A model generated the notes under the pieces. That model searched no databases. It saw only the letters and a list, made by a program, of their open reading frames with translations, and was not told the DNA's origin. Source: Bradyrhizobium sp. SZCCT0153 (GTDB lineage: Bacteria; Pseudomonadota; Alphaproteobacteria; Rhizobiales; Xanthobacteraceae). Taken from it: a stretch of 64,000 bases of DNA. Shown in pieces: positions 28,164 through 37,051 of the stretch (the first letter of the stretch is position 1; each line of letters starts with the position of its first letter). The stretch covers positions 62,001-126,000 of the forward strand of contig NZ_JAFCKS010000001.1 of assembly GCF_018129995.1 (NCBI RefSeq), written 5' to 3'. The translations under genes were made by a program, and so were the position numbers.

Positions 28164-29449
28164 GCGTCGAGATCTCCAAGCTTGCCTCCGGCCTGACCGT
28201 CGTCACCGACAAGATGCCCCATCTCGAGACCGCGGCGCTGGGTGTCTGGGCCGGCGTCGGCGGCCGCGACGAAAAGCCGAACGAGCACGGCATCTCGCAC
28301 CTTCTGGAACACATGGCGTTCAAGGGCACGACGAAGCGCTCCTCGCGCGAGATCGTCGAGGAGATCGAGGCGGTCGGCGGCGACCTCAACGCCGGCACCT
28401 CGACCGAAACCACGTCCTATTACGCGCGGGTGTTGAAGGCCGACGTGCCGCTCGCGCTCGACGTGCTCGCCGACATCCTCGCCAATCCCGCCTTCGAGCC
28501 CGACGAACTCGAGCGCGAGAAGAACGTCATCGTACAGGAGATCGGCGCCGCGCAGGACACGCCGGACGATGTCGTGTTCGAGCATCTCAACGAGCTCTGC
28601 TATCCCGACCAGCCGATGGGCCGTTCGCTGCTGGGTACGGCCAAGACGTTGCGCGCCTTCAACCGCGACATGCTGCGCGGCTATCTGTCGACGCATTATC
28701 GCGGCCCCGACATGGTCGTGGCGGCGGCAGGCGCAGTCGATCACAAGCAGGTGGTTGCCGAGGTCGAGCAGCGCTTTGCGAGTTTCGAGGGGACGCCGGG
28801 CCCGAAGCCGCAGACAGCCCAGTTCGGCAAGGGCGGCACCAAGGTGGTGCATCGCGAGCTCGAGCAGGCGCACCTGACGCTGGCGCTCGAAGGCGTGCCG
28901 CAGAGCGACTTGTCTCTTTTTTCGCTCCAAGTTTTCACCAACATCCTCGGCGGCGGGATGTCGTCGCGGCTGTTCCAGGAGGTGCGCGAGAAGCGCGGCC
29001 TCTGTTACTCCATCTACAGCTTTCACGCCCCCTATACAGATACCGGCTTCTTCGGCCTCTACACCGGCACCGATCCGGCCGACGCGCCGGAGATGATGGA
29101 GGTCGTGGTCGACATCATGAACGATTCGGTGGAGACTCTGACCGAGGCGGAGATCGCGCGGGCCAAGGCGCAGATGAAGGCGGGCCTGTTGATGGCGCTG
29201 GAGAGCTGCTCTTCGCGGGCCGAGCAGCTCGCCCGCCACGTGCTGGCCTATGGCCGGCCCCAGACGGTCGAGGAGCTGGTGGCCCGGATCGACGCCGTCA
29301 GTGTCGAATCGACCCGGGATGCTGCGCGTGCTCTGTTGTCGCGGAGCCGGCCTGCGGTTGTCGCATTAGGCAGTGGCAGGGGTCTGGACACGGCGGTGTC
29401 TTTTGCGGAAGGATTGACGCGGGCACGCGCCAAGGCGCGGCTGCATTAG
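28160..29449 (+). CDS. M16 family zinc peptidase (mitochondrial-processing-peptidase-like)
   Basis: The 429-residue peptidase has the inverted zinc motif HGISHLLEHMAFKGT (HxxEH) near residue 50 and the downstream Glu of the site in NVIVQEIGAAQD. The C-terminal inactive half carries the R/Y substrate-binding motif in REKRGLCYSIYSFHAPYTD. It resembles the beta subunit of mitochondrial processing peptidase and other alphaproteobacterial PqqL-like single-domain M16 proteins. No signal peptide is visible, so it is probably cytoplasmic. It overlaps thrC by four bases and is followed by a GNAT gene. The substrate is unknown. Confidence 0.92.
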   Translation: MSVEISKLASGLTVVTDKMPHLETAALGVWAGVGGRDEKPNEHGISHLLEHMAFKGTTKRSSREIVEEIEAVGGDLNAGTSTETTSYYARVLKADVPLALDVLADILANPAFEPDELEREKNVIVQEIGAAQDTPDDVVFEHLNELCYPDQPMGRSLLGTAKTLRAFNRDMLRGYLSTHYRGPDMVVAAAGAVDHKQVVAEVEQRFASFEGTPGPKPQTAQFGKGGTKVVHRELEQAHLTLALEGVPQSDLSLFSLQVFTNILGGGMSSRLFQEVREKRGLCYSIYSFHAPYTDTGFFGLYTGTDPADAPEMMEVVVDIMNDSVETLTEAEIARAKAQMKAGLLMALESCSSRAEQLARHVLAYGRPQTVEELVARIDAVSVESTRDAARALLSRSRPAVVALGSGRGLDTAVSFAEGLTRARAKARLH

Positions 29450-29491
29450 GAGCCGCCGCGTACGGGCTGACCCGCCTCGGGAAGCATCACC

Positions 29492-30079
29492 ATGGCTCTC
29501 TTTCGCCTGCCATCCAGTGGACCCGCCGCCCTCGCGCCGCGCGGCAACGGGCTGCTGCTGCGCGCGCCGCAGATGTCGGACTTCTTGCAGTGGGCGCATT
29601 TGCGCGAGTCCAGCCGCGACTACCTCACGCCCTGGGAGCCGATCTGGCCGTCGGACGATCTCACCCGCTCCGGTTTCCGCCGCCGCCTGCGCCGCTATTC
29701 CGAGGACATCGCCGGGGACCGCTCCTACCCCTTCCTGATCTTCCGCGAGCTCGACGGCGCCATGGTCGGCGGCATCACGCTTGCCAATGTCCGGCGCGGC
29801 ATCGTCCAGGCCGGCACCATCGGCTACTGGGTCGGAAAGCCCCATGCCCATCGCGGCTACATGACGGCCGCGCTGCGGGTGCTGCTGCCGACGCTGTTCG
29901 GCGAGCTCAATCTGCACCGGGTCGAAGCCGCCTGCATTCCCACCAATGCGCCGTCGATCCGGGTGCTGGAAAAGTGCGGATTCTCCCGTGAGGGCCTGGC
30001 GCGCCGCTATCTCTGCATCAACGGGGTCTGGCAGGACCATTTGCTGTTCGGCCTGCTGCACGAGGATTTCCGCGGCTGA
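29492..30079 (+). CDS. GNAT N-acetyltransferase, RimJ/RimL type
   Basis: The 195-residue acetyltransferase has the RimJ-like N-terminus GLLLRAPQMSDFLQWAHLRE, the central strand TIGYWVGKPHAHRGYMTAAL containing the acetyl-CoA loop, and LNLHRVEAACIPTNAPSIRV then LEKCGFSREGLARRYLCING. Such enzymes often acetylate ribosomal-protein N-termini or aminoacylated substrates, but the target here cannot be read. The start follows GGGAAG. It lies 42 bp beyond the M16 peptidase and may share its transcript. Confidence 0.88.
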   Translation: MALFRLPSSGPAALAPRGNGLLLRAPQMSDFLQWAHLRESSRDYLTPWEPIWPSDDLTRSGFRRRLRRYSEDIAGDRSYPFLIFRELDGAMVGGITLANVRRGIVQAGTIGYWVGKPHAHRGYMTAALRVLLPTLFGELNLHRVEAACIPTNAPSIRVLEKCGFSREGLARRYLCINGVWQDHLLFGLLHEDFRG

Positions 30080-30201
30080 GTCCGTCCATTCATGTGAAAG
30101 TCTCTTTGGGGCGACCCGGTTGCGCCTTGGGTTCGCCGATTTTGGCGATATAACGCGCAAGCCCGGCCGGCGCTCGGCCGGATGGTTGTCATGGAGTACG
30201 G

Positions 30202-30861
30202 GTGTCGATGGTGAATGAGCTTCGGTCTTCGCGGAATGCGTCGCGTCGGGCAGCGGCCGTGCTGGCGTTGTCGGTCGCGCTCGCCTCGGTCTCGCCGGTG
30301 GCGGCCCAGTCCTTGACCGACCGCTTCAAGGGCCTGTTCGGCGGCAGCTCCGACGAGCCGGCCCAGAGCAAGCCGGCGCCTGCGCCCGGCCAGCCGGCGG
30401 CCAATGACGACCTCGATTGCCCGCAGGTCACGGTGCGTGCCGGGGCCTCCACCTACGCGGTCGGTGTCACCGGCAAGCCGGCCGTCGGCAATGAGATCCG
30501 CTTCCAGGCCACCATCACCAAGATGGCGCGCGAATGCGCCCGCAATGGCGGCGATATCACCGCCCGGATCGGCATCCAGGGCCGCGTCATCGCCGGCCCC
30601 GCCGGCGCGCCTGCGACCGTCGAGGTGCCCCTGCGCGTCGCCGTGGTGCAGGGCGGTGTCGGCGAGAAGGTGATCGCCTCCAAGGCCTACCGGACCAAGG
30701 TCGAGATGCCGGAGGGCGGCAGCGTGCCCTTCACCTTCGTCGCGGAGGATATGGCCTATCCGATGCCTTCGGCCAAGGACGCTGATTCCTACATCTTCTA
30801 TGTCGGCTTCGATCCGCAGGCGCTCTCGCCCGAGCCGAAGGCGCGGGCGAAGAAGAAGTAG
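30202..30861 (+). CDS. Exported protein of unknown function
   Basis: A 219-residue protein from GTG 30202 (GGAG five bases upstream); an ATG at 30208 is also possible. It has a signal peptide with basic NASRRAAA and hydrophobic VLALSVALASVSPVAA, cleaved near VAAQS. The mature part starts with a Ser/Pro/Ala linker and continues as a beta-rich domain with two cysteines (DLDCPQVTVR and ARECARNGGD) that could form a disulfide. A Lys-rich tail ends the chain. I do not recognise a named family; similar proteins occur in Bradyrhizobium. It converges on the ATP synthase operon with a shared terminator between. Confidence 0.75.
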   Translation: MSMVNELRSSRNASRRAAAVLALSVALASVSPVAAQSLTDRFKGLFGGSSDEPAQSKPAPAPGQPAANDDLDCPQVTVRAGASTYAVGVTGKPAVGNEIRFQATITKMARECARNGGDITARIGIQGRVIAGPAGAPATVEVPLRVAVVQGGVGEKVIASKAYRTKVEMPEGGSVPFTFVAEDMAYPMPSAKDADSYIFYVGFDPQALSPEPKARAKKK

Positions 30862-30903
30862 GGTCGGTCTCGCGTGCGGGACACGAGAACAAGCCCGACA
30901 AAC

Positions 30904-30935
30904 AAAAAAGCCGGCGCTCATCGCGCCGGCTTCTT
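30904..30935. terminator. Bidirectional intrinsic terminator
   Basis: AAGCCGGCGC and GCGCCGGCTT form a perfect 10-bp stem around TCATC. On the minus strand the stem is followed by TTTTGTT, serving the atp operon; on the plus strand by CTTG, serving the exported protein gene. Confidence 0.8.
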
Positions 30936-30956
30936 GATTGGTGAAGGCGAAATCCG

Positions 30957-31442
30957 TCAGTTCAGCTTCTGCCGGACCTCGGTGATGCCCTTGGCGAGCA
31001 GATCGTCGGCGACCTGGCCCCTGACCGACTGCGACAGGATCGTGGATGCGGCCTGGACGGCGGCCTCCGCGGCTGCGGCGCGGACATCGGCCAGCGCCTG
31101 GGCCTCGGCGAGCGCGATCTTGCTCTCCGCGGTCTTGGTTCTGCGGGCGACGAAATCTTCCACCTTCGCCTTGGCCTCGATCGCGATGCGCTCGGCTTCG
31201 CTCCTGGCGTTGGCGATGATGTCGGCGGCCTCGCGCTCGGCCGAAGCGGTGCGCGCCTTGTAGTCGGCGAGCACCTTGGCCGCCTCCTGCTTGAGGCGCG
31301 TCGCGTCGTCGAGCTCGGCCTTGATGCGGTCGGCACGGTGATCGAGCGCTTTCATCGCCGACTTGAAGACCCCAAGATAGCCGAACACGACCATCAGGAT
31401 CACGAAGGCGATGGCGACCCAGGTTTCAGGATCGAAGAACAT
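30957..31442 (-). CDS. atpF: ATP synthase F0 subunit b
   Basis: Peripheral-stalk subunit, 161 residues. One N-terminal membrane helix ([20 protein letters not shown]) is followed by a long Ala/Lys/Glu-rich coiled coil to the C-terminus with the family pattern [20 protein letters not shown]. It pairs with the b' subunit encoded six bases upstream, as in photosynthetic and related alphaproteobacteria. It is the last gene of the F0 operon and is followed by a strong terminator. Confidence 0.95.
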   Translation of the reverse strand: MFFDPETWVAIAFVILMVVFGYLGVFKSAMKALDHRADRIKAELDDATRLKQEAAKVLADYKARTASAEREAADIIANARSEAERIAIEAKAKVEDFVARRTKTAESKIALAEAQALADVRAAAAEAAVQAASTILSQSVRGQVADDLLAKGITEVRQKLN

Positions 31443-31447
31443 CTCGA

Positions 31448-32011
31448 CTAACCTTTCAGCGTCGCATCGACCGCTGCATTGACTGACGCAGCGTCGGGAA
31501 CGACGCCGGTGAGCTGCTGCACGATCTGGCCTGCCGCATCGGCCGCGATGCCGCGGACGTTGCTCATGGCGGCGGCGCGGGTCGAGGCGATGGTCTTCTC
31601 CGCCCCGGCGAGCTTGGCCGCCAGTTGCTCTTCCAGGGCCTTGCGCTCGGCTTCCGCCTGCGCATTCGCCTTGTCGCGGGATTCGTTGCCGATCGCCTGC
31701 GCCCGCGAACGCGCCGCAGCGAGTTCGCTTTCATAGGCCTTCAGCGCCGCGGCGGACTGGTCCTTCAGCGCCTGTGCCTCGTTGAGGTCACCCTCGATCT
31801 TGTTCTGGCGCGCTTCGATCGCCCCGCCGACCTTCGGCAGAGCGAGCTTGGACACGACCACATAAAGCACGACGAAGAAGATCGCGAGCGACACCAGCTG
31901 CGAAGCATAGGTGCTGCTCTCGAACGGCGGAAAGCCGCCACCGTGACCGCCTTCGGCCCCGGTATGGGCGCCCGCCGCTGGACCCTTCGCCCCGCCATGA
32001 CTCTCAGCCAT
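31448..32011 (-). CDS. atpF': ATP synthase F0 subunit b'
   Basis: Second b-type stalk subunit, 187 residues. A Gly/His-rich N-terminal tail of about 30 residues precedes the membrane helix ([20 protein letters not shown]), then a long coiled coil beginning [20 protein letters not shown]. The extended N-terminal tail distinguishes b' from b. It is six bases from atpF and 62 bp after atpE. Confidence 0.94.
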   Translation of the reverse strand: MAESHGGAKGPAAGAHTGAEGGHGGGFPPFESSTYASQLVSLAIFFVVLYVVVSKLALPKVGGAIEARQNKIEGDLNEAQALKDQSAAALKAYESELAAARSRAQAIGNESRDKANAQAEAERKALEEQLAAKLAGAEKTIASTRAAAMSNVRGIAADAAGQIVQQLTGVVPDAASVNAAVDATLKG

Positions 32012-32073
32012 GGAGTACTCCTGTTGCTGTCATGCGCGCCGCTTCGGTTGAAGCGGCGCGAAGAACGTCGTCC

Positions 32074-32304
32074 TCAGAGCGGAACGAACAGCAGCAGCAG
32101 CGCGATCAGCAGCGAGAAAATGCCGAGCGCTTCGGTCACGGCGAAGCCGAAGATCAGGTTGCCGAACTGGCCCTGAGCGGCCGACGGGTTGCGAACGGCC
32201 GCGGCGAGGTAGTTGCCGAAGATCACGCCGACGCCGACGCCCGCGCCGCCCATGCCGATGCATGCGATGCCCGCGCCGATAAGTTTTGCTGCTGCCGGAT
32301 CCAT
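32074..32304 (-). CDS. atpE: ATP synthase F0 subunit c
   Basis: The proton-carrying ring subunit, 76 residues starting [20 protein letters not shown]. It is a hairpin of two membrane helices joined by the polar loop RNPSAAQGQ, with the essential carboxylate a Glu in [20 protein letters not shown]. Longer upstream in-frame readings run antisense-like through atpB and are rejected. Ribosome-binding AAGGAGTC precedes the ATG. Confidence 0.95.
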   Translation of the reverse strand: MDPAAAKLIGAGIACIGMGGAGVGVGVIFGNYLAAAVRNPSAAQGQFGNLIFGFAVTEALGIFSLLIALLLLFVPL

Positions 32305-32357
32305 TTTAGACTCCTTGGAAGAAAGATTGGGTTTTGGGTGGAAATTCCCCGGACTGC

Positions 32358-33107
32358 TCAGTGTCCCGGATGAATGGCGTCGTTGAGGTAGATGCAGGTC
32401 AGGATCGCGAACACATAGGCCTGCAGGAACGCGACCAGAATCTCGAGAGCGTACAGCGCGACCGTGAGCGCCAGCGGCAGCACGCCGCCGACCCAGCCGA
32501 GCGCGCCGAGCGAGAAGCCGAGCATGGCCACGAAGCCCGCGAACACCTTCAGCGCGATGTGGCCGGCCAGCATGTTGGCGAACAGACGGACGCTGTGGGA
32601 GACCGGCCGCAGGAAGAACGACAGGATCTCGATGAACATCACCAGCGGCAGGATGTAGCCGGGGACGCCGTGGGGCACGAAGATCGAGAAGAATTTCAGG
32701 CCGTTCTTGGCAACGCCGTAGATCAGGACCGTGAAGAAGACCAGGAGCGCCAGGGCTGCCGTCACGATCAGATGGCTCGAGATCGTGAAGGTGTAGGGGA
32801 TGATGCCGACCAGGTTCGAGACGCAGATGAACATGAACAGCGAGAAGATCAGCGGGAAGAACTTCATGCCTTCCGAGCCGGCCGTCGAGCGGATGGTCGA
32901 GGCGACGAACTCGTAGGAGATCTCGGCGACCGACTGCAGGCGCCCGGGAACCAGCTGCGTGCCGCTGGCGAGCATCAGGATCGAGATGATCGCGACCGCC
33001 ACCAGCATGTAGAGCGACGAATTGGTGAAGGCGATCGTTTGATTGCCGATATGGCCCAGGGTGAAGAGAGGCTCGATGTTGAACTGGTGGATCGGGTCGA
33101 TTTTCAT
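32358..33107 (-). CDS. atpB: ATP synthase F0 subunit a
   Basis: The 249-residue proton-channel subunit has five to six membrane helices. The essential Arg is in [19 protein letters not shown]. Other family regions are [20 protein letters not shown] and the final [20 protein letters not shown]. The ATG at 33107 (MKIDPIHQF) is preferred to an upstream ATG at 33137, which lacks family similarity. It lies between atpI and atpE. Confidence 0.95.
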   Translation of the reverse strand: MKIDPIHQFNIEPLFTLGHIGNQTIAFTNSSLYMLVAVAIISILMLASGTQLVPGRLQSVAEISYEFVASTIRSTAGSEGMKFFPLIFSLFMFICVSNLVGIIPYTFTISSHLIVTAALALLVFFTVLIYGVAKNGLKFFSIFVPHGVPGYILPLVMFIEILSFFLRPVSHSVRLFANMLAGHIALKVFAGFVAMLGFSLGALGWVGGVLPLALTVALYALEILVAFLQAYVFAILTCIYLNDAIHPGH

Positions 33108-33217
33108 CAGCGCGGCATCTCTTGGTCTGCCGGGCAATGCCGGCGGGTCTCGGTCTGCCGGCCGGGCCGGCCCGTACCGGCGATGCCGGCACGATCATTC
33201 CTCTCCGTGCGGATCGC

Positions 33218-33592
33218 TTAAGAACCACCGCGCCTGTTTTGACCCGCGCCCGCCGTTCTCACCACATTCACCACGCCGGCCACGAAGCCCAGCAGCAGGA
33301 ACACGATAAATCCGAAAGGCGACGTCGACAGCAAGCGGTCGAACCCCCAGCCAATCCCCGCTCCGACAACGACACCGGCGACCAACTCGGAGGATAACCG
33401 GAAACCAAGCGCCATAGCCGAAGCTCTGGCCGCTCTGTCTTCGCCGTCACCTGCGGGTTGCTCGGTCTTGACGTGGCGGCCGCGAAATTCGGACAACCGC
33501 TGGTCAAGATTTCCGAGCCGTTCGGAAAGCGCAGCTTCCTCGGACGATCTATCGCGATCTCCATTCTCGCCGTGCCCCGTGCCCTGTGCCAT
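33218..33592 (-). CDS. atpI: AtpI, ATP synthase accessory protein
   Basis: The 124-residue protein is thought to help assemble the c-ring. A charged N-terminal half with a helical segment ([20 protein letters not shown]) precedes two membrane helices ([20 protein letters not shown] and [20 protein letters not shown]). This is the alphaproteobacterial AtpI pattern. First gene of the F0 operon, with a readable promoter 67-95 bp upstream. Confidence 0.9.
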   Translation of the reverse strand: MAQGTGHGENGDRDRSSEEAALSERLGNLDQRLSEFRGRHVKTEQPAGDGEDRAARASAMALGFRLSSELVAGVVVGAGIGWGFDRLLSTSPFGFIVFLLLGFVAGVVNVVRTAGAGQNRRGGS

Positions 33593-33952
33593 GCAACGAA
33601 GACCCGAAACGACGCGGCTGAATGGAAATTACGCCCGCCACCCTCAAAAGCCGCGCGGACCATACTGATGGCCCATAATCAAGTCAAGCCAAGTCACGAT
33701 TGTGTCGATTTCAATTATGTATCTGATTTATTTGACGATATTGGCGTGCACGGCGGCGCTGTACACGGCGTGACGCCGCACCGCAGCAGCTCTCCGCATG
33801 ATCGGCGAATGCCATCGCCATTTCGCCCTGCTGCCGGGATCAAAGCGGCCGCCGCGATCGTTCATGTCAGGTGGGGGTTTTGGGCGGCAGATCGTCTTGC
33901 CGGGGTGTAGAATCTGCCGGAATGCCACCTGCGCGTCGTGGCGGAGAGCGCG
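33593..33952. other. Divergent promoter region, atp operon and exported coiled-coil protein
   Basis: A 360-bp stretch containing an AT-rich block at about 33665-33740 and the atpI promoter at 33659-33687. No coding frame is convincing. Confidence 0.6.
33659..33687 (-). promoter_or_regulatory. Sigma70-like promoter of the F0 operon
   Basis: On the minus strand TTGACT (33687-33682), a 17-base spacer and TATGGT (33664-33659). The distance to the atpI ATG is 66 bases. The assignment is by consensus and position. Confidence 0.55.
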
Positions 33953-34474
33953 ATGAGACCTGCGAATTCATCCACAACTTCATGGCTTGCGGCGGCGGCG
34001 TTCGTCGCGGCAATGACCATCAGCGGCGGCCTCGGTGCCGCGCAACCGGCCCCCGACAGCGAAAACGGTCGCTTCAGCATGACTCCCATCCCCGAGGGCG
34101 TGCTGCGGCTCGACACGCGCACCGGCACGGTCTCGACCTGTACCAGGAACGGCGCCGGCTGGGCCTGCTACGCGGTGCCCGACGAACGTTCTGCGCTGGA
34201 CGCCGAGATCGGCAGGCTCCAGGCCGAAGTCGAGAAGTTGAAGGGACAGCTCGCGGCCGGCCCGACCGTATCAGGCAAGATCGACGAGGCGTTGCCCAAA
34301 TCGGATCCGCTCAAGAAGACGGAGCCGAAGGTTGCGGAGGGCGATCGCAAGATCGAGATTCCGCTGCCGAGCGACCAGGACGTCGATCGCGTGATGTCGT
34401 TCCTGGAAAAGGCCTGGCGCCGGCTGATCGACATGGCCAACCGGGTGCAGAAGGACGTGTCGGGCAGGATTTGA
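33953..34474 (+). CDS. Exported coiled-coil protein of unknown function
   Basis: The 173-residue product from ATG 33953 (GGAGAG upstream) begins with a signal peptide, SSTTSWLAAAAFVAAMTIS, cleaved near GAAQPA. The mature part has a short beta segment with two cysteines (TCTRNGAGWACYAVPDE), a coiled coil (LDAEIGRLQAEVEKLKGQLA), a Lys/Glu/Pro linker and a C-terminal amphipathic helix (VDRVMSFLEKAWRRLIDMAN). It is nine bases upstream of yjbQ. No family name is recognised. Confidence 0.75.
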   Translation: MRPANSSTTSWLAAAAFVAAMTISGGLGAAQPAPDSENGRFSMTPIPEGVLRLDTRTGTVSTCTRNGAGWACYAVPDERSALDAEIGRLQAEVEKLKGQLAAGPTVSGKIDEALPKSDPLKKTEPKVAEGDRKIEIPLPSDQDVDRVMSFLEKAWRRLIDMANRVQKDVSGRI

Positions 34475-34482
34475 GAGTTTGA

Positions 34483-34956
34483 ATGACAACTGAGAAAAGC
34501 CTCACACGTTCGGCGCCATCGTCAGTGCAGGCCACTACCATCGCATCGTCGCTGCTGACCGTGCAGACGCCAGGGCGCGGCTTCACCGATCTCACCGCTG
34601 AAGCCGCGAAATTCGTCGCCGAGGCCCGCGCGCGCGACGGCGCGCTGACGCTCTTCGTCCGCCATACCTCGGCGTCGTTGACGATCCAGGAGAACGCCGA
34701 CCCCTCGGTGCTCGTCGACCTCACCACGGCGCTGTCCCGGCTCGCGCCGGAGAACGCCGGATGGACGCATGATACCGAGGGACCCGACGACATGCCGGCG
34801 CATGTCAAGACGATGCTGACGGGGGCGTCGCTGCAGGTGCCCGTCCTGAACGGCAAGCTCGCGCTCGGCACCTGGCAGGCGATCTATCTGATCGAGCACC
34901 GCAAGCGTCCGCACCGGCGCGAGGTCGTGCTCCAATTCATCGGCAGCAATCAGTAG
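34483..34956 (+). CDS. YjbQ family protein (UPF0047)
   Basis: The 157-residue protein carries the YjbQ signature, LFVRHTSASLTIQENADPSV, then GWTHDTEGPDDMPAHVKTML and LGTWQAIYLIEHRKRPHRRE. The conserved His/Asn/Glu residues form a metal-dependent pocket; E. coli YjbQ has weak thiamin-phosphate-synthase-like activity, but the physiological role is unsettled. The gene follows the exported coiled-coil gene closely. Its stop codon abuts a palindromic repeat. Confidence 0.9.
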   Translation: MTTEKSLTRSAPSSVQATTIASSLLTVQTPGRGFTDLTAEAAKFVAEARARDGALTLFVRHTSASLTIQENADPSVLVDLTTALSRLAPENAGWTHDTEGPDDMPAHVKTMLTGASLQVPVLNGKLALGTWQAIYLIEHRKRPHRREVVLQFIGSNQ

Positions 34957-35008
34957 AGCGTTTTCGAGCGAAGTGGATACCGGTTCGCGTGAAGAAAACG
35001 CGTCAAAA
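34956..35008. repeat. Dispersed palindromic repeat (AGCGTTTTC...GAAAACGCG type)
   Basis: GCGTTTTC (34958-34965) and GAAAACGC (34994-35001) flank the core GAGCGAAGTGGATACCGG, continuing TTCGCGTGAA. From memory this is one of the most abundant intergenic repeats of Bradyrhizobium and relatives. It starts in the yjbQ stop codon. A cousin is found at 61758-61806. Confidence 0.7.
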
Positions 35009-35023
35009 CAAAGAATCCGGAGC

Positions 35024-35060
35024 TCAAAACAAAACCGGCCGCGAAAGACCGCGGCCGGTT
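35024..35060 (-). terminator. Intrinsic terminator of the MHS transporter gene
   Basis: AACCGGCCGC and GCGGCCGGTT (10-bp perfect stem, 35033-35060, 8-base loop); on the minus strand a T-rich run TTTTGTTTTG overlaps and follows the end of the stem. It lies 25 bp beyond the transporter stop. Confidence 0.75.
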
Positions 35061-35084
35061 CGTGTTGTCGATCGGTGCTGTCGA

Positions 35085-36749
35085 TCAGGTCGACTTGATG
35101 TCGACGTCCTTGGTCTCGGGCAGGAAGAACAAGCCGATCACGACGGTAATCGAGGCGAAGATGACCGGATACCAGAGGCCTGCATAGATATCGCCGGTCG
35201 AGGCCACGATGGCGAAGGCGGTCGCAGGCAAGAGGCCACCGAACCAGCCGTTGCCGATGTGGTAGGGCAGCGACATCGAGGTGTAGCGGATACGGGTCGG
35301 GAACAGTTCGACCAGCATGGCGGCGATCGGGCCGTACACCATGGTGACGAAGATCACCAGGATGAACAGCAGCCCGATGACCGCCGCGACCTGCGGACGG
35401 AAGATGTCGAACGGATGCGCCATCTTCACGATGCCGGCGTCGCCCGTCTTCGGATAGCCGGCCTCCTGCACGGCGGCGAGAACCGCCGCGTTACCGTCCT
35501 TGGCGTTGGCGTAGGCAATTTCCTTGCCGTTGACCATCACCTTCACGCCGGAGCCTGCCGGGCCAGGCGTGGTTGAGTACTTGACCGACGACTGGGACAG
35601 ATAGGCACGTGCGGTATCGCAAGGTGCAGAGAAGACGCGGGTGCCGACCGGATTGAACAGGTCGCCGCAGCCTTTGGGATCGGCCACCACCTCGACCTTG
35701 GTCTGCTCGATGGCCTTTTCCAGCGCCGGGTTGGCGTTGGTGGTGATCATCTTGAAGATCGGGAAGAAGGTCAGCGCCGCGATCAGGCAGCCGCCGAGGA
35801 TGATCGGCTTGCGGCCGATCTTGTCGGAGAGCATGCCGAACACGATGAAGAAGCCGGTGCCGAACAGCAGCGACCAGGCGATCAGGAGGTTGGCGGTGTA
35901 GCCGTCGACCTTCAGGATCGATTGCAGGAAGAACAGCGCATAGAACTGGCCGGTGTACCAGACCACGCCCTGGCCCATCACGCCGCCGAGCAGCGCGAGC
36001 AGCACGAGCTTGCCGTTCTGCCAGTTGCCGAAAGCTTCCGTCAGCGGGGCCTTCGAGCTCTTGCCCTCGTCCTTCATCTTCTGGAAGATCGGCGATTCAT
36101 TCAGCCGCAGCCGGATCCAGACCGAGACGCCGAGCAGCAGCACCGAGACCAGGAACGGAATGCGCCAGCCCCAGGCGGCGAATTCGGGCTCGCCGAGGGC
36201 GGAGCGCGTGAACAGGATCACCAGCAGCGACAGGAACAGGCCGAGCGTCGCGGTGGTCTGGATGAAGGAAGTGTAGTAGCCGCGCTTGCCGTTCGGCGCG
36301 TGCTCCGCGACGTAGGTCGCCGCCCCGCCATATTCACCGCCGAGCGCCAGGCCCTGGGCAAGGCGCAACGCGATCAGGATGATCGGGGCCGCGATGCCGA
36401 TCGTTGCCGCGTTGGGCAGCAGGCCGACGATGAAGGTCGACAGACCCATGATCAGGATGGTGACGAGGAAGGTGTATTTGCGGCCGACGATGTCGCCGAC
36501 GCGGCCGAACACGATCGCGCCGAACGGACGCACCAGGAAGCCCGCGGCGAACGCCAGCAGCGCGAAGATGTCGCGGGTGGCCGGCGGGTAGGCCGAGAAG
36601 AACTGCGCGCCGATGATGCCGGCCAGCGAACCGTAGAGGTAGAAATCATACCACTCGAAGACGGTACCAAGCGAGGAGGCGAGAATGACGAATCGTTCGT
36701 CCTTCGTCATCCCTCCGGCGCGGGCTTGAGATACAGCCATTGTCGACAT
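35085..36749 (-). CDS. MHS-family MFS transporter with a periplasmic insert
   Basis: The 554-residue transporter of the metabolite:H+ symporter branch. The N-terminal motif LGTVFEWYDFYLYGSLAGII and RPFGAIVFGRVGDIVGRKYT (loop 2-3) are typical, as is LAQGLALGGEYGGAATYVAE. The usual length is about 430-450 residues. Here about 115 extra residues with two cysteines (KGCGDLFNPVG and FSAPCDTARAY) sit after TM9, on the periplasmic side by topology. ATG 36749 follows GGGGAG. It is divergent from an orphan response regulator. The substrate, probably an organic acid or betaine-like compound, cannot be named. Confidence 0.88.
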   Translation of the reverse strand: MSTMAVSQARAGGMTKDERFVILASSLGTVFEWYDFYLYGSLAGIIGAQFFSAYPPATRDIFALLAFAAGFLVRPFGAIVFGRVGDIVGRKYTFLVTILIMGLSTFIVGLLPNAATIGIAAPIILIALRLAQGLALGGEYGGAATYVAEHAPNGKRGYYTSFIQTTATLGLFLSLLVILFTRSALGEPEFAAWGWRIPFLVSVLLLGVSVWIRLRLNESPIFQKMKDEGKSSKAPLTEAFGNWQNGKLVLLALLGGVMGQGVVWYTGQFYALFFLQSILKVDGYTANLLIAWSLLFGTGFFIVFGMLSDKIGRKPIILGGCLIAALTFFPIFKMITTNANPALEKAIEQTKVEVVADPKGCGDLFNPVGTRVFSAPCDTARAYLSQSSVKYSTTPGPAGSGVKVMVNGKEIAYANAKDGNAAVLAAVQEAGYPKTGDAGIVKMAHPFDIFRPQVAAVIGLLFILVIFVTMVYGPIAAMLVELFPTRIRYTSMSLPYHIGNGWFGGLLPATAFAIVASTGDIYAGLWYPVIFASITVVIGLFFLPETKDVDIKST

Positions 36750-37051
36750 GTTGAGTCGCTCCCCGAAAATCGTTTCCTCGCGCCCCGGATGTCCGGCCAT
36801 GCCAGATCAACCCAGGTCTTGCCCGCAAGGTAACATTGCCGTGAAACCCGCCCCAATACGACTTTCGGCCTTTCGCACTGACGCGCAGCTGAACGTGCGG
36901 TATCGGGGGCCGGTCTGATGCGCGAAGGCTCGGGATTAACCCCTTTGCAGCAAAGGGATAATGTGCACTTGCATGCCACGGCCGCTCAGGGAAGAATTGA
37001 GCTGCCCCCAGCGTTGACTCGCCGCCCGGCGCGAACGACAGCAAGAGAACG
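36750..37051. other. Divergent region between MHS transporter and response regulator
   Basis: 302 bp without a credible gene. It contains the inverted repeat at 36941-36957; otherwise nothing recognisable. Confidence 0.55.
36941..36957. promoter_or_regulatory. Perfect inverted repeat, possible operator
   Basis: CCCTTTG-CAG-CAAAGGG lies 95 bp upstream of the response regulator ATG. The symmetric, short-spaced form suits a dimeric regulator; no T-tract follows, so a terminator is unlikely. Confidence 0.35.
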
